A stretch of 64,000 nucleotides of DNA, taken from positions 1 to 64,000 of the forward strand of contig JAPLAA010000054.1 of the NCBI GenBank assembly GCA_026393475.1, written 5' to 3'. Origin of the DNA: Actinomycetota bacterium. Its GTDB lineage: Bacteria; Actinomycetota; Acidimicrobiia; Acidimicrobiales; Ilumatobacteraceae. The notes beneath the pieces are model-generated. The model was not told the DNA's origin. It worked only from the letters and a program-made list of their open reading frames with translations, and did no database searches. The translations under genes were made by a program, and so were the position numbers. Shown in pieces: positions 1 through 7,855 of this stretch (its first letter is position 1; every line of letters starts with the position of its first letter).

Positions 1-141
1 GAGATCACCGCCAACATGCACACCGTCGCCGAAGCCGCCGACTCCACCGCCAACGGCGCCAACGACTCCAGCCGCGCCGCCAGCGAACTCGCCCGCATGG
101 CCAGCGACCTCCAAGCACTCGTCGGACAGTTCCGCTACTGA
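1..141 (+). CDS. Methyl-accepting chemotaxis protein, C-terminal end (partial)
   Basis: Frame 1 is open from the window edge to a TGA at 139-141 and encodes the last 46 residues of a protein. The alternating Ala/Ser/Asn heptad pattern ending in LVGQFRY is typical of the distal cytoplasmic helix of a chemoreceptor (MCP), which signals to CheA/CheW. The ligand-binding, membrane and hairpin-tip regions lie outside the window, so the identification rests on this helix and on the flagellar genes next door. No pentapeptide receptor tail (NWETF type) is present, so CheR/CheB tethering at the C-terminus is not expected. Confidence 0.7.
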   Translation, partial: EITANMHTVAEAADSTANGANDSSRAASELARMASDLQALVGQFRY

Positions 142-260
142 TCGGGGCCTGACCGGCCGATACACACAGCGGACCTCCGCACCGGTCCGAGCCGTCCACG
201 GCGACACCCGGTGCCGATCGTCCGCCCTCCGCATCACCGTCCCCTCAGGAGCACCAGCCG

Positions 261-1490
261 ATGTCCACGAGCGTCTTCCTCGGTCGTCAGCCCATCTTCG
301 ACCGGAAGCGGAGGACGTACGCGTACGAGCTGCTCTACCGCAACGGCACGGAGAACCTCGCGTTCTTCCGCGATCCCGACGACGCCACCCGCCGCGTGCT
401 GGAGGTGGCGATGCTCGAGTGGGGCTTCGACCGTGTCGTGGGCGACCGCTACGGCTTCATCAACGCCGCGTCGGGCATCCTGCACAGCGGCATCCTCGAG
501 ATCCTCCCCGCCGACCGCGCCGTGATCGAACTCGTGCAGGACATGGTCTTCGACGGCACCGTCCTCGACGCCATCCGTGGCGCGCACGCGCGCGGTCTGC
601 GCTTCGCCCTCGACGACGTGACGACGACCGACCGACCGGGCTTCGCCGACGTGGCCCCGTTCATCAGCGTGGTGAAGGTCGACCTGCAGGCCGTCGGTCT
701 CGACGGCCTGCCGTCGCTCGTGACCGACGTGAAGGCGCTGTTCCCGAAGGCCCTCCGGCTCGCCCAGAAGGTGGAGGAGCACACCGAGTTCGAACACGCC
801 GCGACGCTCGGCTTCGATCTGTTCCAGGGCTACTTCTTCGCCAAGCCCGAGGTCATGGGCCGCACGGAACGGCCGGCCAACCTCACCGCCGCGGTGCAGC
901 TCATGGGCGAGGTGAACCGACCCGAGGTCGACCTCGACCGGGTCGAGCAACTCATCGCCACCGACCCGACGCTCGCCTACGGCCTGCTGCGCCTGGTGAA
1001 CTCGAGCTCGTACGGCCTCACGGTGCACGTGCAGTCGATCCGCCACGCGATCGTGATGCTCGGCCTGTCGCAGGTGCGTCACCTCGCGGTGCTGCTCTCG
1101 ATGGCCTCGTCGGCCCAGGCGGTGAGCGAGGAGTTGATCGTGCTCGCCGCGACGCGGGCGAAGATGGCGGCCGGCATGGCCGGCGGCGACCAGCAGCTCG
1201 CGAACGCCTGCTTCACGGCGGGTCTGCTGTCGGTGATCGACGCAGTGTTCCAGTGCCCGATGGCCGAGCTGTTGGCCGACCTGCCGCTGCAGACCGACGT
1301 GCGTCGAGCGCTGCTCGACGGCAGCGGCGAGATCGGCGAGATCCTCGCCGCCGTGTACGCGTTCGAGCGGGCCGACACCGCTGCACTCGAGCGGCTGCAC
1401 CCCGACGCGGCGCTGCAGCTGCGCGATTGGTTCGGCGAGGGTGCCCAGTGGGGCGAGTCGCTCCGCCGCGAGCTCGCACCCCAGGCCTGA
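261..1490 (+). CDS. EAL-like/HDOD domain signalling protein (YuxH family)
   Basis: 409 aa. Residues 1 to about 200 form a degenerate EAL domain: it opens FLGRQPIFDRKRRTYAYELL, so the catalytic EAL triad is replaced by YELL, and ends with FQGYFFAKP. The rest is an HDOD domain (NSSSYG, IRHAIVMLG, SQVRHLAVLL). This architecture is known from YuxH/CdgJ-type proteins, usually inactive as cyclic-di-GMP phosphodiesterases but linked to motility. The ATG follows AGGAG about ten bases upstream. The gene stands alone between a chemoreceptor and the fliL-flbD operon, so a role in motility signalling is inferred from family and context. A perfect hairpin follows the stop. Confidence 0.85.
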   Translation: MSTSVFLGRQPIFDRKRRTYAYELLYRNGTENLAFFRDPDDATRRVLEVAMLEWGFDRVVGDRYGFINAASGILHSGILEILPADRAVIELVQDMVFDGTVLDAIRGAHARGLRFALDDVTTTDRPGFADVAPFISVVKVDLQAVGLDGLPSLVTDVKALFPKALRLAQKVEEHTEFEHAATLGFDLFQGYFFAKPEVMGRTERPANLTAAVQLMGEVNRPEVDLDRVEQLIATDPTLAYGLLRLVNSSSYGLTVHVQSIRHAIVMLGLSQVRHLAVLLSMASSAQAVSEELIVLAATRAKMAAGMAGGDQQLANACFTAGLLSVIDAVFQCPMAELLADLPLQTDVRRALLDGSGEIGEILAAVYAFERADTAALERLHPDAALQLRDWFGEGAQWGESLRRELAPQA

Positions 1491-1554
1491 TCTCCAGCGC
1501 CGCGAGAACAGCCAGGACGCGCCCAAGGCGCCACAGGACGCGCCCAGCACGCGC

Positions 1555-1582
1555 AACGGCCCGGGGTCACCCCCGGGCCGTT
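1555..1582. terminator. Perfect 12-bp hairpin between convergent genes
   Basis: Arms AACGGCCCGGGG (1555-1566) and CCCCGGGCCGTT (1571-1582) are perfectly complementary around a 4-nt loop. It lies between the stops of the converging EAL/HDOD and fliL genes, so it can terminate transcription from both sides. There is no long U-tract, which is common in GC-rich actinobacteria. Confidence 0.75.
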
Positions 1583-1647
1583 CTCGTCCGATCCTGTGTC
1601 AGCCGCTGTGTCCGGCGCTCTGTCCGGCGCGACGCGCGATCAGCGTG

Positions 1648-2160
1648 TCACTGCATCACGAACTCGAGGAAGTACACCTCGTGCACCTCGTCGGGGTAGG
1701 CGTTCGCGAGGCGCTGGGCGAGCAGCTCCTTGATGTTCTCGCGGCCCTCGGGCTCCTGCAGCGTCGCCATCGAGTTGCCCGACAGCGTCGACACGATGAT
1801 GTCCTTCGCAGGCGCGGCGTTCAGCGGCTCGCCGGCACCCTCGCCCGCAGCGACGCCGATCACCCCCGGGCAGAGACCGAGCGAGACCGTCACGCGCAGA
1901 TAGTGACCGTCGTTGAGGTTGATGCTCATCGACTCGAGGTCGAGCGTGTTGTGCTCGGCCGTCATGGCATCGGTGCCCGGTGCACAGCCCTCGAGCTGCA
2001 CGATCGTCGTGGTCGTCGCCGATGCCGGCGTTGCCGCCGCGCCGCGTCCGCCCAGCATGTAGCCCACACCGGCGAGTGCGACGCACATGCCGATGAGCTT
2101 GACGGGGCTCTTCTTCTTCTCGCCGTCCTCGCCGGCCTTGTCGTCCTTCTTCTTTCCCAT
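1648..2160 (-). CDS. fliL: Flagellar basal body-associated protein FliL
   Basis: 170 aa. A lysine-rich cytoplasmic start (MGKKKDDK) precedes one membrane segment at about residues 21-40, then a Thr/Ala linker and a C-terminal domain with the FliL pattern (LRVTVSLGL, IKELLAQRLANAY, VYFLEFVMQ). FliL surrounds the MotA/MotB stator and supports torque and stator assembly. It is the last gene of a minus-strand flbD-motA-motB-fliL run, about 150 bases after motB. An unusual feature is the pair of cysteines (in LEGCAP and LGLCPG) in the extracytoplasmic part, which could form a disulfide. Confidence 0.88.
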   Translation of the reverse strand: MGKKKDDKAGEDGEKKKSPVKLIGMCVALAGVGYMLGGRGAAATPASATTTTIVQLEGCAPGTDAMTAEHNTLDLESMSINLNDGHYLRVTVSLGLCPGVIGVAAGEGAGEPLNAAPAKDIIVSTLSGNSMATLQEPEGRENIKELLAQRLANAYPDEVHEVYFLEFVMQ

Positions 2161-2311
2161 GAGTGACCGTCCGTGTCGTCGGGCCCCCGTCGGTTCCCGC
2201 TCGTCGGGCCCGGTGGAGGTTCTTGCGTTCTTGACTGTCCGGAGACGAAGCCATCGATGCCAGGAGGCAGCGGCGGATCGGCCGTGGGATCAGTCGTCGA
2301 TCAGTCGTCGA

Positions 2312-3208
2312 TCAGCCGTCGATCTGCAGGGCTGCGTCGAGCGAGATGGCCGAGACGATCGTGATCTCGACCCGTCGGTTCAGCGCACGGCCCTCGGCCG
2401 TGCCGTTGTCGGCGATGGGCACCTCTTCGCCCCAGCCGGCGATCTCCAACCGCTTGTCGAAACCGCCCTGCAGGTCGAGGAAGCGGCGCACCGAGTTGGC
2501 CCGGTCCGCCGAGAGTTCGTAGTTCGTGTTCGCGTCGCCGACATTGTCGGTGTGGCCCTCGATCTTGATCTCGTTGGGGATCTTCTGGAGCGCGGGCACG
2601 ATGGTCTGCAGCACCACCTGACCGCTCAGCTTGAGTTCGGCACTGCCGCTGTCGAACAGGAGCGCGGAGTCGACCACGCTCAGCACGAGCCCCTCGCCGT
2701 CGAACTTGAACAGGAGCTGATCGCCGACACCTTGCGAGTCCGCAGCCGCCTGGATCGCCTCCTCCACGCTCTCGAGCGCACCGAGCGCCTCCTGCGCGGC
2801 CTCCTGCTCGGCATCCTGGCGCGCCTGCTCGATCTGCAGCTCCGTCGGCGTCGCCATGCCGGTGCCGTCACCGTTGCCGGTGCCCTCCGCGTTCGCGGGC
2901 ATCACGTTCGAGTCGAGCACACCTTCGCCGCCGTCGAGCGGCGACGTGCCGCTCTGGCCCTCGCTGATCGACACCACCTGCGAGCTCGCACCACCGCCGC
3001 CGAATTCGCTGCGGAAGCTCTCGGCCAGCTTCTTGAACTTCTCGAGATCGGTACGACCGATGGCGAACAACACCAGGAACAACGCCATGAGCAGCGTCAG
3101 GAGGTCCGCGTACGGGATCACCCACGCCTCGTGGTTGACGTGCTCCTCGTGCTCTTCGTGTTCTTCGTGCTTGTGGCCCTTCCTCCCGCCGTGGCCACCG
3201 CCGCTCAT
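2312..3208 (-). CDS. motB: Flagellar motor stator protein MotB
   Basis: 298 aa. The ATG at 3208 overlaps the motA stop (ATGA), the usual motA-motB coupling, which decides the start over a longer upstream ORF. A His/Glu-rich cytoplasmic tail (residues 8-27) precedes one membrane helix WVIPYADLLTLLMALFLVLF; the Asp at residue 35 is the expected proton-binding residue. The C-terminal half is an OmpA-type peptidoglycan-binding domain (IKIEGHTDNVGD, LSADRANSV, GWGEE). It anchors the stator to the wall while MotA/MotB conducts ions. The seven-histidine tail is longer than usual. TGA codons repeat every 11 bases after the stop. Confidence 0.93.
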   Translation of the reverse strand: MSGGGHGGRKGHKHEEHEEHEEHVNHEAWVIPYADLLTLLMALFLVLFAIGRTDLEKFKKLAESFRSEFGGGGASSQVVSISEGQSGTSPLDGGEGVLDSNVMPANAEGTGNGDGTGMATPTELQIEQARQDAEQEAAQEALGALESVEEAIQAAADSQGVGDQLLFKFDGEGLVLSVVDSALLFDSGSAELKLSGQVVLQTIVPALQKIPNEIKIEGHTDNVGDANTNYELSADRANSVRRFLDLQGGFDKRLEIAGWGEEVPIADNGTAEGRALNRRVEITIVSAISLDAALQIDG

Positions 3209-3984
3209 GCGTTGGCCTCTCGGAACGCCTCGGCGTCCGAGGGCGACAGATAGCTGAGGAGGCTCTCCTCGATGACTCGCGGGTTCTGGCCGCCCTGGAT
3301 CGCGAGCACGCCCTCGACCACCATCTCGCGCGCCTGGGCCTCCTGGGCGGAGAGGCGCTTCATGCGGGCCGACAGGGGCAGCATCACGCCGTTGGCGAGA
3401 TACACACCGAGGAAGGTCGCGACGAACGAGCCGGAGATACCGGCACCGAGCTTCTCGGGTTTGTCGAGCTCGCCGAGGGTGGCGATGAGACCCACCACGG
3501 CGCCGATGATGCCGAACGTCGGAGCGAAGATGCCGTACGACTGACACCAGTCGGATGCCACCTTGTGGCGAACCTTCATGGCCTTGATGTCGGTCTTCAT
3601 CACCTGCGCGACCGCATCGGGGTCGCTGCCGTCGATGGCCAGCTGCAGTCCGCGCTTCATGAACGGGTCGTCGAGGCCCGCCATCTCGGACTCGAGTGCC
3701 AGGAGGCCTTCACCGCGTGCCTTGCGGGCGAACTCGACCAGCGTCTTGATCGTGTCGACGCCGGGCTGAGGATCCTTGCCGAGCGTGGTCTTCAAGATGG
3801 CCTTGATCACGCCGGTGGAGGCCGTGAACTCGTAGCTGGCGACGGTGGCGCCGAGCGCGCCGAGACACACGATGAACAATGCCGTGACGTTGCTGATGAG
3901 ATAGACGGGGCTCACGTGGTGCGTGACGGCGCCGAACATCACGGCGACGAGTGCGACGAGGAGGCCGACGAGTGTTGCGGGCAT
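3205..3984 (-). CDS. motA: Flagellar motor stator protein MotA
   Basis: 259 aa with four predicted membrane segments: two near the N-terminus (MPATLVGLLVALVAVMFGAV; VTALFIVCLGALGATV) and two after residue 150 (IFAPTFGIIGAVVGLIATL; GSFVATFLGVYLANGVMLPL). Between them is the cytoplasmic loop with GLLALE and DPFMKRGLQLAIDG, which in MotA contacts FliG. It forms the ion-conducting stator ring with MotB, with which it overlaps by 4 nt. It starts just after flbD, so the flbD-motA-motB trio is probably one transcript. The length is normal for the MotA/PomA family. Confidence 0.95.
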   Translation of the reverse strand: MPATLVGLLVALVAVMFGAVTHHVSPVYLISNVTALFIVCLGALGATVASYEFTASTGVIKAILKTTLGKDPQPGVDTIKTLVEFARKARGEGLLALESEMAGLDDPFMKRGLQLAIDGSDPDAVAQVMKTDIKAMKVRHKVASDWCQSYGIFAPTFGIIGAVVGLIATLGELDKPEKLGAGISGSFVATFLGVYLANGVMLPLSARMKRLSAQEAQAREMVVEGVLAIQGGQNPRVIEESLLSYLSPSDAEAFREANA

Positions 3985-3987
3985 CGC

Positions 3988-4344
3988 TCAGCCTTCCTTC
4001 TGATCTCGTGTCAGCTGCTGCACGGGCTCGCCGTCGCGGTGGACCGTCGGCAGGGGCGAGACGACCGCGGCAGCGTGCACCGGATCGACCGCAACGGCCG
4101 ACGCAGCCGACGTGCCGGCCGATGAGGCCTCGATGCCGTCGACCGCGAGGCGCGCCGCCAGGCCGATCGCTCGGGCTCGGAGGTAGATCACCTGCTCGAC
4201 GATCTCCTCGGGTGACTCCACGACCACGTACTCGGTGCCGTTGAGCAGGTGCACCACGGTGTCGTGGTGCCCTTCGAGGCGTTCGATGTGATCGGGGTTG
4301 ATGTAGAGCGGGTCGTTCTGCCGCAACCTCGTGAGGCGGATCAT
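3988..4344 (-). CDS. flbD: FlbD family flagellar protein
   Basis: 118 aa if started at the ATG at 4344. The first 60 residues (MIRLTRLRQND.LYINPDHIE, LNGTEYVVVESPEEIVEQVI) match the small FlbD family found next to motA in Gram-positive flagellar operons; its biochemical role is not settled. A further 55 residues are Ala/Ser/Val-rich and absent from typical FlbD. An in-frame ATG at 4380 and one at 4425 would add residues without FlbD similarity. None of the candidate starts has a strong ribosome site. Divergently placed from flgN, so 4345-4520 should hold both promoters. Confidence 0.85.
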   Translation of the reverse strand: MIRLTRLRQNDPLYINPDHIERLEGHHDTVVHLLNGTEYVVVESPEEIVEQVIYLRARAIGLAARLAVDGIEASSAGTSAASAVAVDPVHAAAVVSPLPTVHRDGEPVQQLTRDQKEG

Positions 4345-4520
4345 GGCGCTGACTGTTCCGACGGGGCGCGGACGCGCCATGAAGCAGGGTGTCGAACTCC
4401 GTCTCCGCGCCGTCGCATCCGTCACTCATCCGCCGATCGCCCGGCTCCGGATGCGGCCGGCGATCATCCAGCAGCACCGAACAGGTTGCATCTCGGCCGC
4501 GACACCGGACGATCCTCTCC

Positions 4521-5009
4521 GTGGAACCCGCAGAGGATCTCTCCCATCAGCTCTGGACGATGCGCGAGCTGCTCGAGCAACTCGTCTACAAGCTCGAGGT
4601 GCAAGGGCTCCTGCTCGCGTCCGGCCGTGCCCGGTGGATCCCCTACGTGACCGCCGAGCTCGAGGCGATCATCGAGGCGATCGGCGAGATCGAGGCGCTC
4701 CGTGCCTCGGCCTCCGGCCGGCTCGCCCGTCAGCACCGTCAGTCGCCGCACGCCAGCCTGGCCGAGCTCATCGACCACGTCGAGGCACCGTGGGCCGGCC
4801 TGCTCGCCCAGCACCGGCTGCACCTGCTCTCGCTGCAGGCCGAGATCGAGGAGATCTCGCGGGCCAACCACGAGATGGCCAAGCGCAGCCTGATGCGCTC
4901 TCGCGAGATCATCGCCTCGCTCGGCGAACAGACCGTCGACGTGTACGACCCTCGCGGCATGACCACCCCGCTCGCCGTCGGCTCGCTCCGCCTGGACCGG
5001 ACGGTCTGA
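4521..5009 (+). CDS. flgN: Flagellar chaperone FlgN-like protein
   Basis: About 162 aa from a GTG at 4521. The protein is almost wholly helical, with heptads in WTMRELLEQLVYKLEVQGLL and LHLLSLQAEIEEISRANHEM, and it ends 1 nt before flgK. FlgN binds the hook-filament junction proteins FlgK and FlgL and keeps them export-competent; position directly upstream of flgK-flgL is diagnostic. The open frame extends upstream to 4389, but that part is Ser/Arg-rich and lies over the divergent promoter region, so the GTG is preferred without a clear ribosome site. The name rests on helical character and context. Confidence 0.75.
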   Translation: MEPAEDLSHQLWTMRELLEQLVYKLEVQGLLLASGRARWIPYVTAELEAIIEAIGEIEALRASASGRLARQHRQSPHASLAELIDHVEAPWAGLLAQHRLHLLSLQAEIEEISRANHEMAKRSLMRSREIIASLGEQTVDVYDPRGMTTPLAVGSLRLDRTV

Positions 5010-5010
5010 C

Positions 5011-6384
5011 ATGCCGAACTTCTCCTCGCTCAACACGGCCTTCTCGGGCATGAACTCGCAGAAGCGGGTGCTCGACGTCATCGCCCACAACATCGCCAAC
5101 TCCAGGACCGAGGGATACCACCGTCAGCGCGCCGACCTGAAGTCGCTCGGCGGCACTGCCGCCACCGGTGTGTTCAGCGGCCGCTCGCAGAGCTACGGCG
5201 TCGACGTCGTCGGGGTCACCCGCGCCTACGACGTGTTGCTCGCCGGCCGTGCCGTCCGTGAGGACGCCGCCCGAAGTGCGGCGAACATGACCAGCACGTC
5301 GATGTCGACGGTGGAGGGTGTGTTCCCCGAGCCCAGCGACCTCGGCCTCGCCAACCAGCTCGACGTGTTCTGGGGATCGTGGACCGACCTCGCCAACGAC
5401 CCCGGCAGCCTCGCCGCCCGCACCCAGTTGCTCGAGAACGCCGACACCCTCGCGACGAACCTCCGCCGCTCGTCGAACGATCTCCAGGCGGTCGCCGACA
5501 GCGCGGTCAGCCGGATGTCGACGCTTGCCGCCGAGGTGAACGACCTCGCCGACCAGATCGCGAACCTCAACCGCACGATCAGCACCACCTTCGGTGAGAA
5601 CAACGACCTGCTCGACCAGCGCGACGTCCTGGTCGGCCGGATGTCGAACCTCACCGGTGCGGTGGCCCGCCCGTCCGACGCGAACGGCATCGACCTCTAC
5701 ATCAACAACCGCTCGATCGTCAGCGGCACCATCGTCCAGCGGGTGGACGGCACCACCGGCCCGCTCACCTGGCAGTCCGACGGCGCCAACGTGAACCCCA
5801 CCTCCGGCGAGGCGCAGGCGCTGACGGCGGTGATCAACGATGTCGTGCCCCGCTACAAGACGGCGCTCGACGACATCGCCAGCACGCTCGTCACCCAGGT
5901 GAACGCGTTGCACACCACCGGCTACGACCAGTCGAGCACCACGGGCCGCAACTTCTTCGACCCGGCCAATCTGACCGCCGCGACGATCAGCCTCTCGGTC
6001 GACGTCGCCGGCCAGCCCGCGAACATCGCTGCAGGCGCACCGGTGCTGCCGGGGCCGGTGGCACCCGGCGTGCTCGACGGCGAGATGGCCCGCCAGATCG
6101 CTGCCCTCGCCGACGCCGCCACCGGTGCCGACACGAAGTACCAGTCGTTGATCACGACCCTCGCGGTCGAGACCCGCTCGGCCCAGGGTCGGGCGGCGAT
6201 CCAGGACCAGGTGGCCGACACGGCCATCCGCGACGCCGACTCCGTCGGCTCGGTCTCCATCGACGAGGAGATGGCCAACCTCACCGCGGCCCAGCGGGCC
6301 TTCGAGGCCAACGCCCGGATCATCACGGCGATCGACGAGATGCTCGGCTTCCTGATCGAGCGCACCGGGGTGGTCGGACGATGA
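5011..6384 (+). CDS. flgK: Flagellar hook-associated protein 1 (FlgK)
   Basis: 457 aa. The N-terminus (FSSLNTAFSGMNSQKRVLDVIAHNIANSRTEGYHRQ) has the rod/hook family signature HNIAN followed by TEGY; the C-terminus (SIDEEMANLTAAQRAFEANARIITAIDEML) has the matching amphipathic helix. FlgK is the first of the two junction proteins between hook and filament and is exported through the flagellar type III system. The gene starts 2 nt after flgN and overlaps flgL by 4 nt. The length is normal for actinobacterial FlgK. Confidence 0.95.
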   Translation: MPNFSSLNTAFSGMNSQKRVLDVIAHNIANSRTEGYHRQRADLKSLGGTAATGVFSGRSQSYGVDVVGVTRAYDVLLAGRAVREDAARSAANMTSTSMSTVEGVFPEPSDLGLANQLDVFWGSWTDLANDPGSLAARTQLLENADTLATNLRRSSNDLQAVADSAVSRMSTLAAEVNDLADQIANLNRTISTTFGENNDLLDQRDVLVGRMSNLTGAVARPSDANGIDLYINNRSIVSGTIVQRVDGTTGPLTWQSDGANVNPTSGEAQALTAVINDVVPRYKTALDDIASTLVTQVNALHTTGYDQSSTTGRNFFDPANLTAATISLSVDVAGQPANIAAGAPVLPGPVAPGVLDGEMARQIAALADAATGADTKYQSLITTLAVETRSAQGRAAIQDQVADTAIRDADSVGSVSIDEEMANLTAAQRAFEANARIITAIDEMLGFLIERTGVVGR

Positions 6385-7271
6385 GAGTGACGAGTTCGAT
6401 GATGCTGCGGTCGACCCTGCGCGACCTCAGCCAGGGACTGAGCCGGCTGCAGGAGACGCAGACCAAGCTCGCCTCCGGCAAGGAGATCACCCGACCGTCC
6501 GCCGATCCTGGCGGCACGTCGAGTGCGATGGGCATGCGCCAGGACCTGCGCCGTGCCGACCAGCGTCTGCGCTCGCTCAACGACGCGCAGGGTTGGCTGG
6601 AGACGGCCGACGTCACGTTGACCTCGTCGCTCGACTCGCTCGGCCGTGCCAAGGAGATCGCGGTGCGGGCCGCCAACACCGGAGCGCTCGGCGACCCGGT
6701 GGCGCGGCAGGCAATGGCGGCCGAGATCCGCTCGCTCCGGTCGGAGATGCTCGCCCTCGCCAACACGAACTACGGCAACCGGTCGATCTTCAACGGCACC
6801 GCATCCGGTGCGGCGTACGACCCGAACGGTGTCTACCTCGGCAACTCGTCGTCGATCGTCCGCGACGTGGCGCCATCGACCTCGATCGCCGTGAACCTCA
6901 CCGGCCCCCAGGTGTTCGGCACCTCGGGCGGTCCCGTCGGCGACGTGTTCGAGACCCTCGACCGGATGGCGGCGGCCATCACCGCGGGCGACGCGGCCGC
7001 CATGGCCACCGAGCACACGAACCTCGACGGTTTCCGCTCCAGCATCGGCGCAGCCACGGTGGAGATCGGCACCCGAGCGGCGCGCCTCGCCGAGGCGAAG
7101 ATCCGCGCCGAGGACGGCAAACTGCTGCTGAAGACCCAGCTCAGCGAGGTGGAGGACGTCGACGTCGTCGAAGCCCTGATCACCGCGAAGGCGCAGGAGA
7201 GCTCGTACCAGGCGAGCCTGCAGGTGGCGGCGAAGATCCTGCCCCCGTCGCTGCTCGACTACCTGCGCTGA
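6381..7271 (+). CDS. flgL: Flagellar hook-associated protein 3 (FlgL)
   Basis: 296 aa with the flagellin-like coiled ends: MMLRSTLRDLSQGLSRLQET and LASGKEITRPSADPGG at the N-terminus, and LSEVEDVDVVEALITAKAQE plus SLQVAAKILPPSLLDYLR at the C-terminus. FlgL is the second hook-filament junction protein, placed between FlgK and FliC. The start overlaps the flgK stop (ATGA). It is the last gene of the plus-strand flgN-flgK-flgL operon and is followed by a tandem pair of long hairpins. Confidence 0.94.
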   Translation: MRVTSSMMLRSTLRDLSQGLSRLQETQTKLASGKEITRPSADPGGTSSAMGMRQDLRRADQRLRSLNDAQGWLETADVTLTSSLDSLGRAKEIAVRAANTGALGDPVARQAMAAEIRSLRSEMLALANTNYGNRSIFNGTASGAAYDPNGVYLGNSSSIVRDVAPSTSIAVNLTGPQVFGTSGGPVGDVFETLDRMAAAITAGDAAAMATEHTNLDGFRSSIGAATVEIGTRAARLAEAKIRAEDGKLLLKTQLSEVEDVDVVEALITAKAQESSYQASLQVAAKILPPSLLDYLR

Positions 7272-7310
7272 CGATTCCCCGGCCGCCGGCCCCGTATCAC
7301 ACCGATGTCG

Positions 7311-7407
7311 CTTCGTGAGCGATCTGCGCCGTAGCAGCGCATCGCGCTCACGAAGGACTGTCGTTCGTGAGCGATCTGCGGCGTAGCAGCGCATCGCGCT
7401 CACGAAG
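7311..7407. repeat. Two tandem copies of a 45-bp palindromic element
   Basis: Copy 1 (7311-7355) and copy 2 (7364-7407) are identical apart from one base and the first C, separated by 8 bp. Each is an imperfect palindrome: the outer arms CTTCGTGAGCG and CGCTCACGAAG pair perfectly over 11 bp and an inner TGCG/CGCA pair closes a loop carrying CGTAGCAG. They lie between the converging flgL and the small membrane protein gene. They could be REP/BIME-like elements or a double bidirectional terminator; there is no T-tract. Confidence 0.7.
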
Positions 7408-7471
7408 GGGTGTCGGACGGGGCGATCTGTTGCGGCCGGTCGTCACCCGACGCGACGCGGGCGAGCCGGGT

Positions 7472-7825
7472 TCAGGCGCTCGACGACTCGATGTCGTCGC
7501 TGCGCTCGTCGACCCACGGCCGGGGTGACGCCTCGACCGGCTTGGGCTTGTCGGCCTCGACGGCGGTCTGGGCGTCGCGCAACACTCGGTTGACGAACCC
7601 CACGGCGATCCACACGGCGAAGGCCACGCCGAACGACCGGATGAGCGCCATGTCGACGCCGACGCCGGTCATGGCCGAGTCGTACAGGTCGAGCCCGGTG
7701 AACGCGGCCGACACGGCCACGGCGATGCTCAGCTTCCAGGGGGCGAGCGGACCGGGATCCGCCGGCGGTGCGTCGACCACCGCACCCTCGAGCCCTTCGA
7801 GCTTCTCCTTGTTCTTCTTCCCCAT
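7472..7825 (-). CDS. Small membrane protein of unknown function in flagellar locus
   Basis: 117 aa. It begins with MGKKNKEKL, much like FliL's lysine-rich start, followed by an acidic/Pro stretch and two hydrophobic segments (WKLSIAVAVSAAFTGLDLY and ALIRSFGVAFAVWIAVGFV), then a charged tail. I do not recognise a named family. It sits about 30 bases downstream of the FlhF-like gene in the same direction and is the last minus-strand gene before the palindromic repeats, so co-expression with the flagellar genes is inferred. It may be an inner-membrane accessory of the export apparatus or stator, but nothing in the sequence proves that. Confidence 0.6.
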   Translation of the reverse strand: MGKKNKEKLEGLEGAVVDAPPADPGPLAPWKLSIAVAVSAAFTGLDLYDSAMTGVGVDMALIRSFGVAFAVWIAVGFVNRVLRDAQTAVEADKPKPVEASPRPWVDERSDDIESSSA

Positions 7826-7855
7826 GTCGGCTCCCGTCCTGTCACCCGCGACGGG

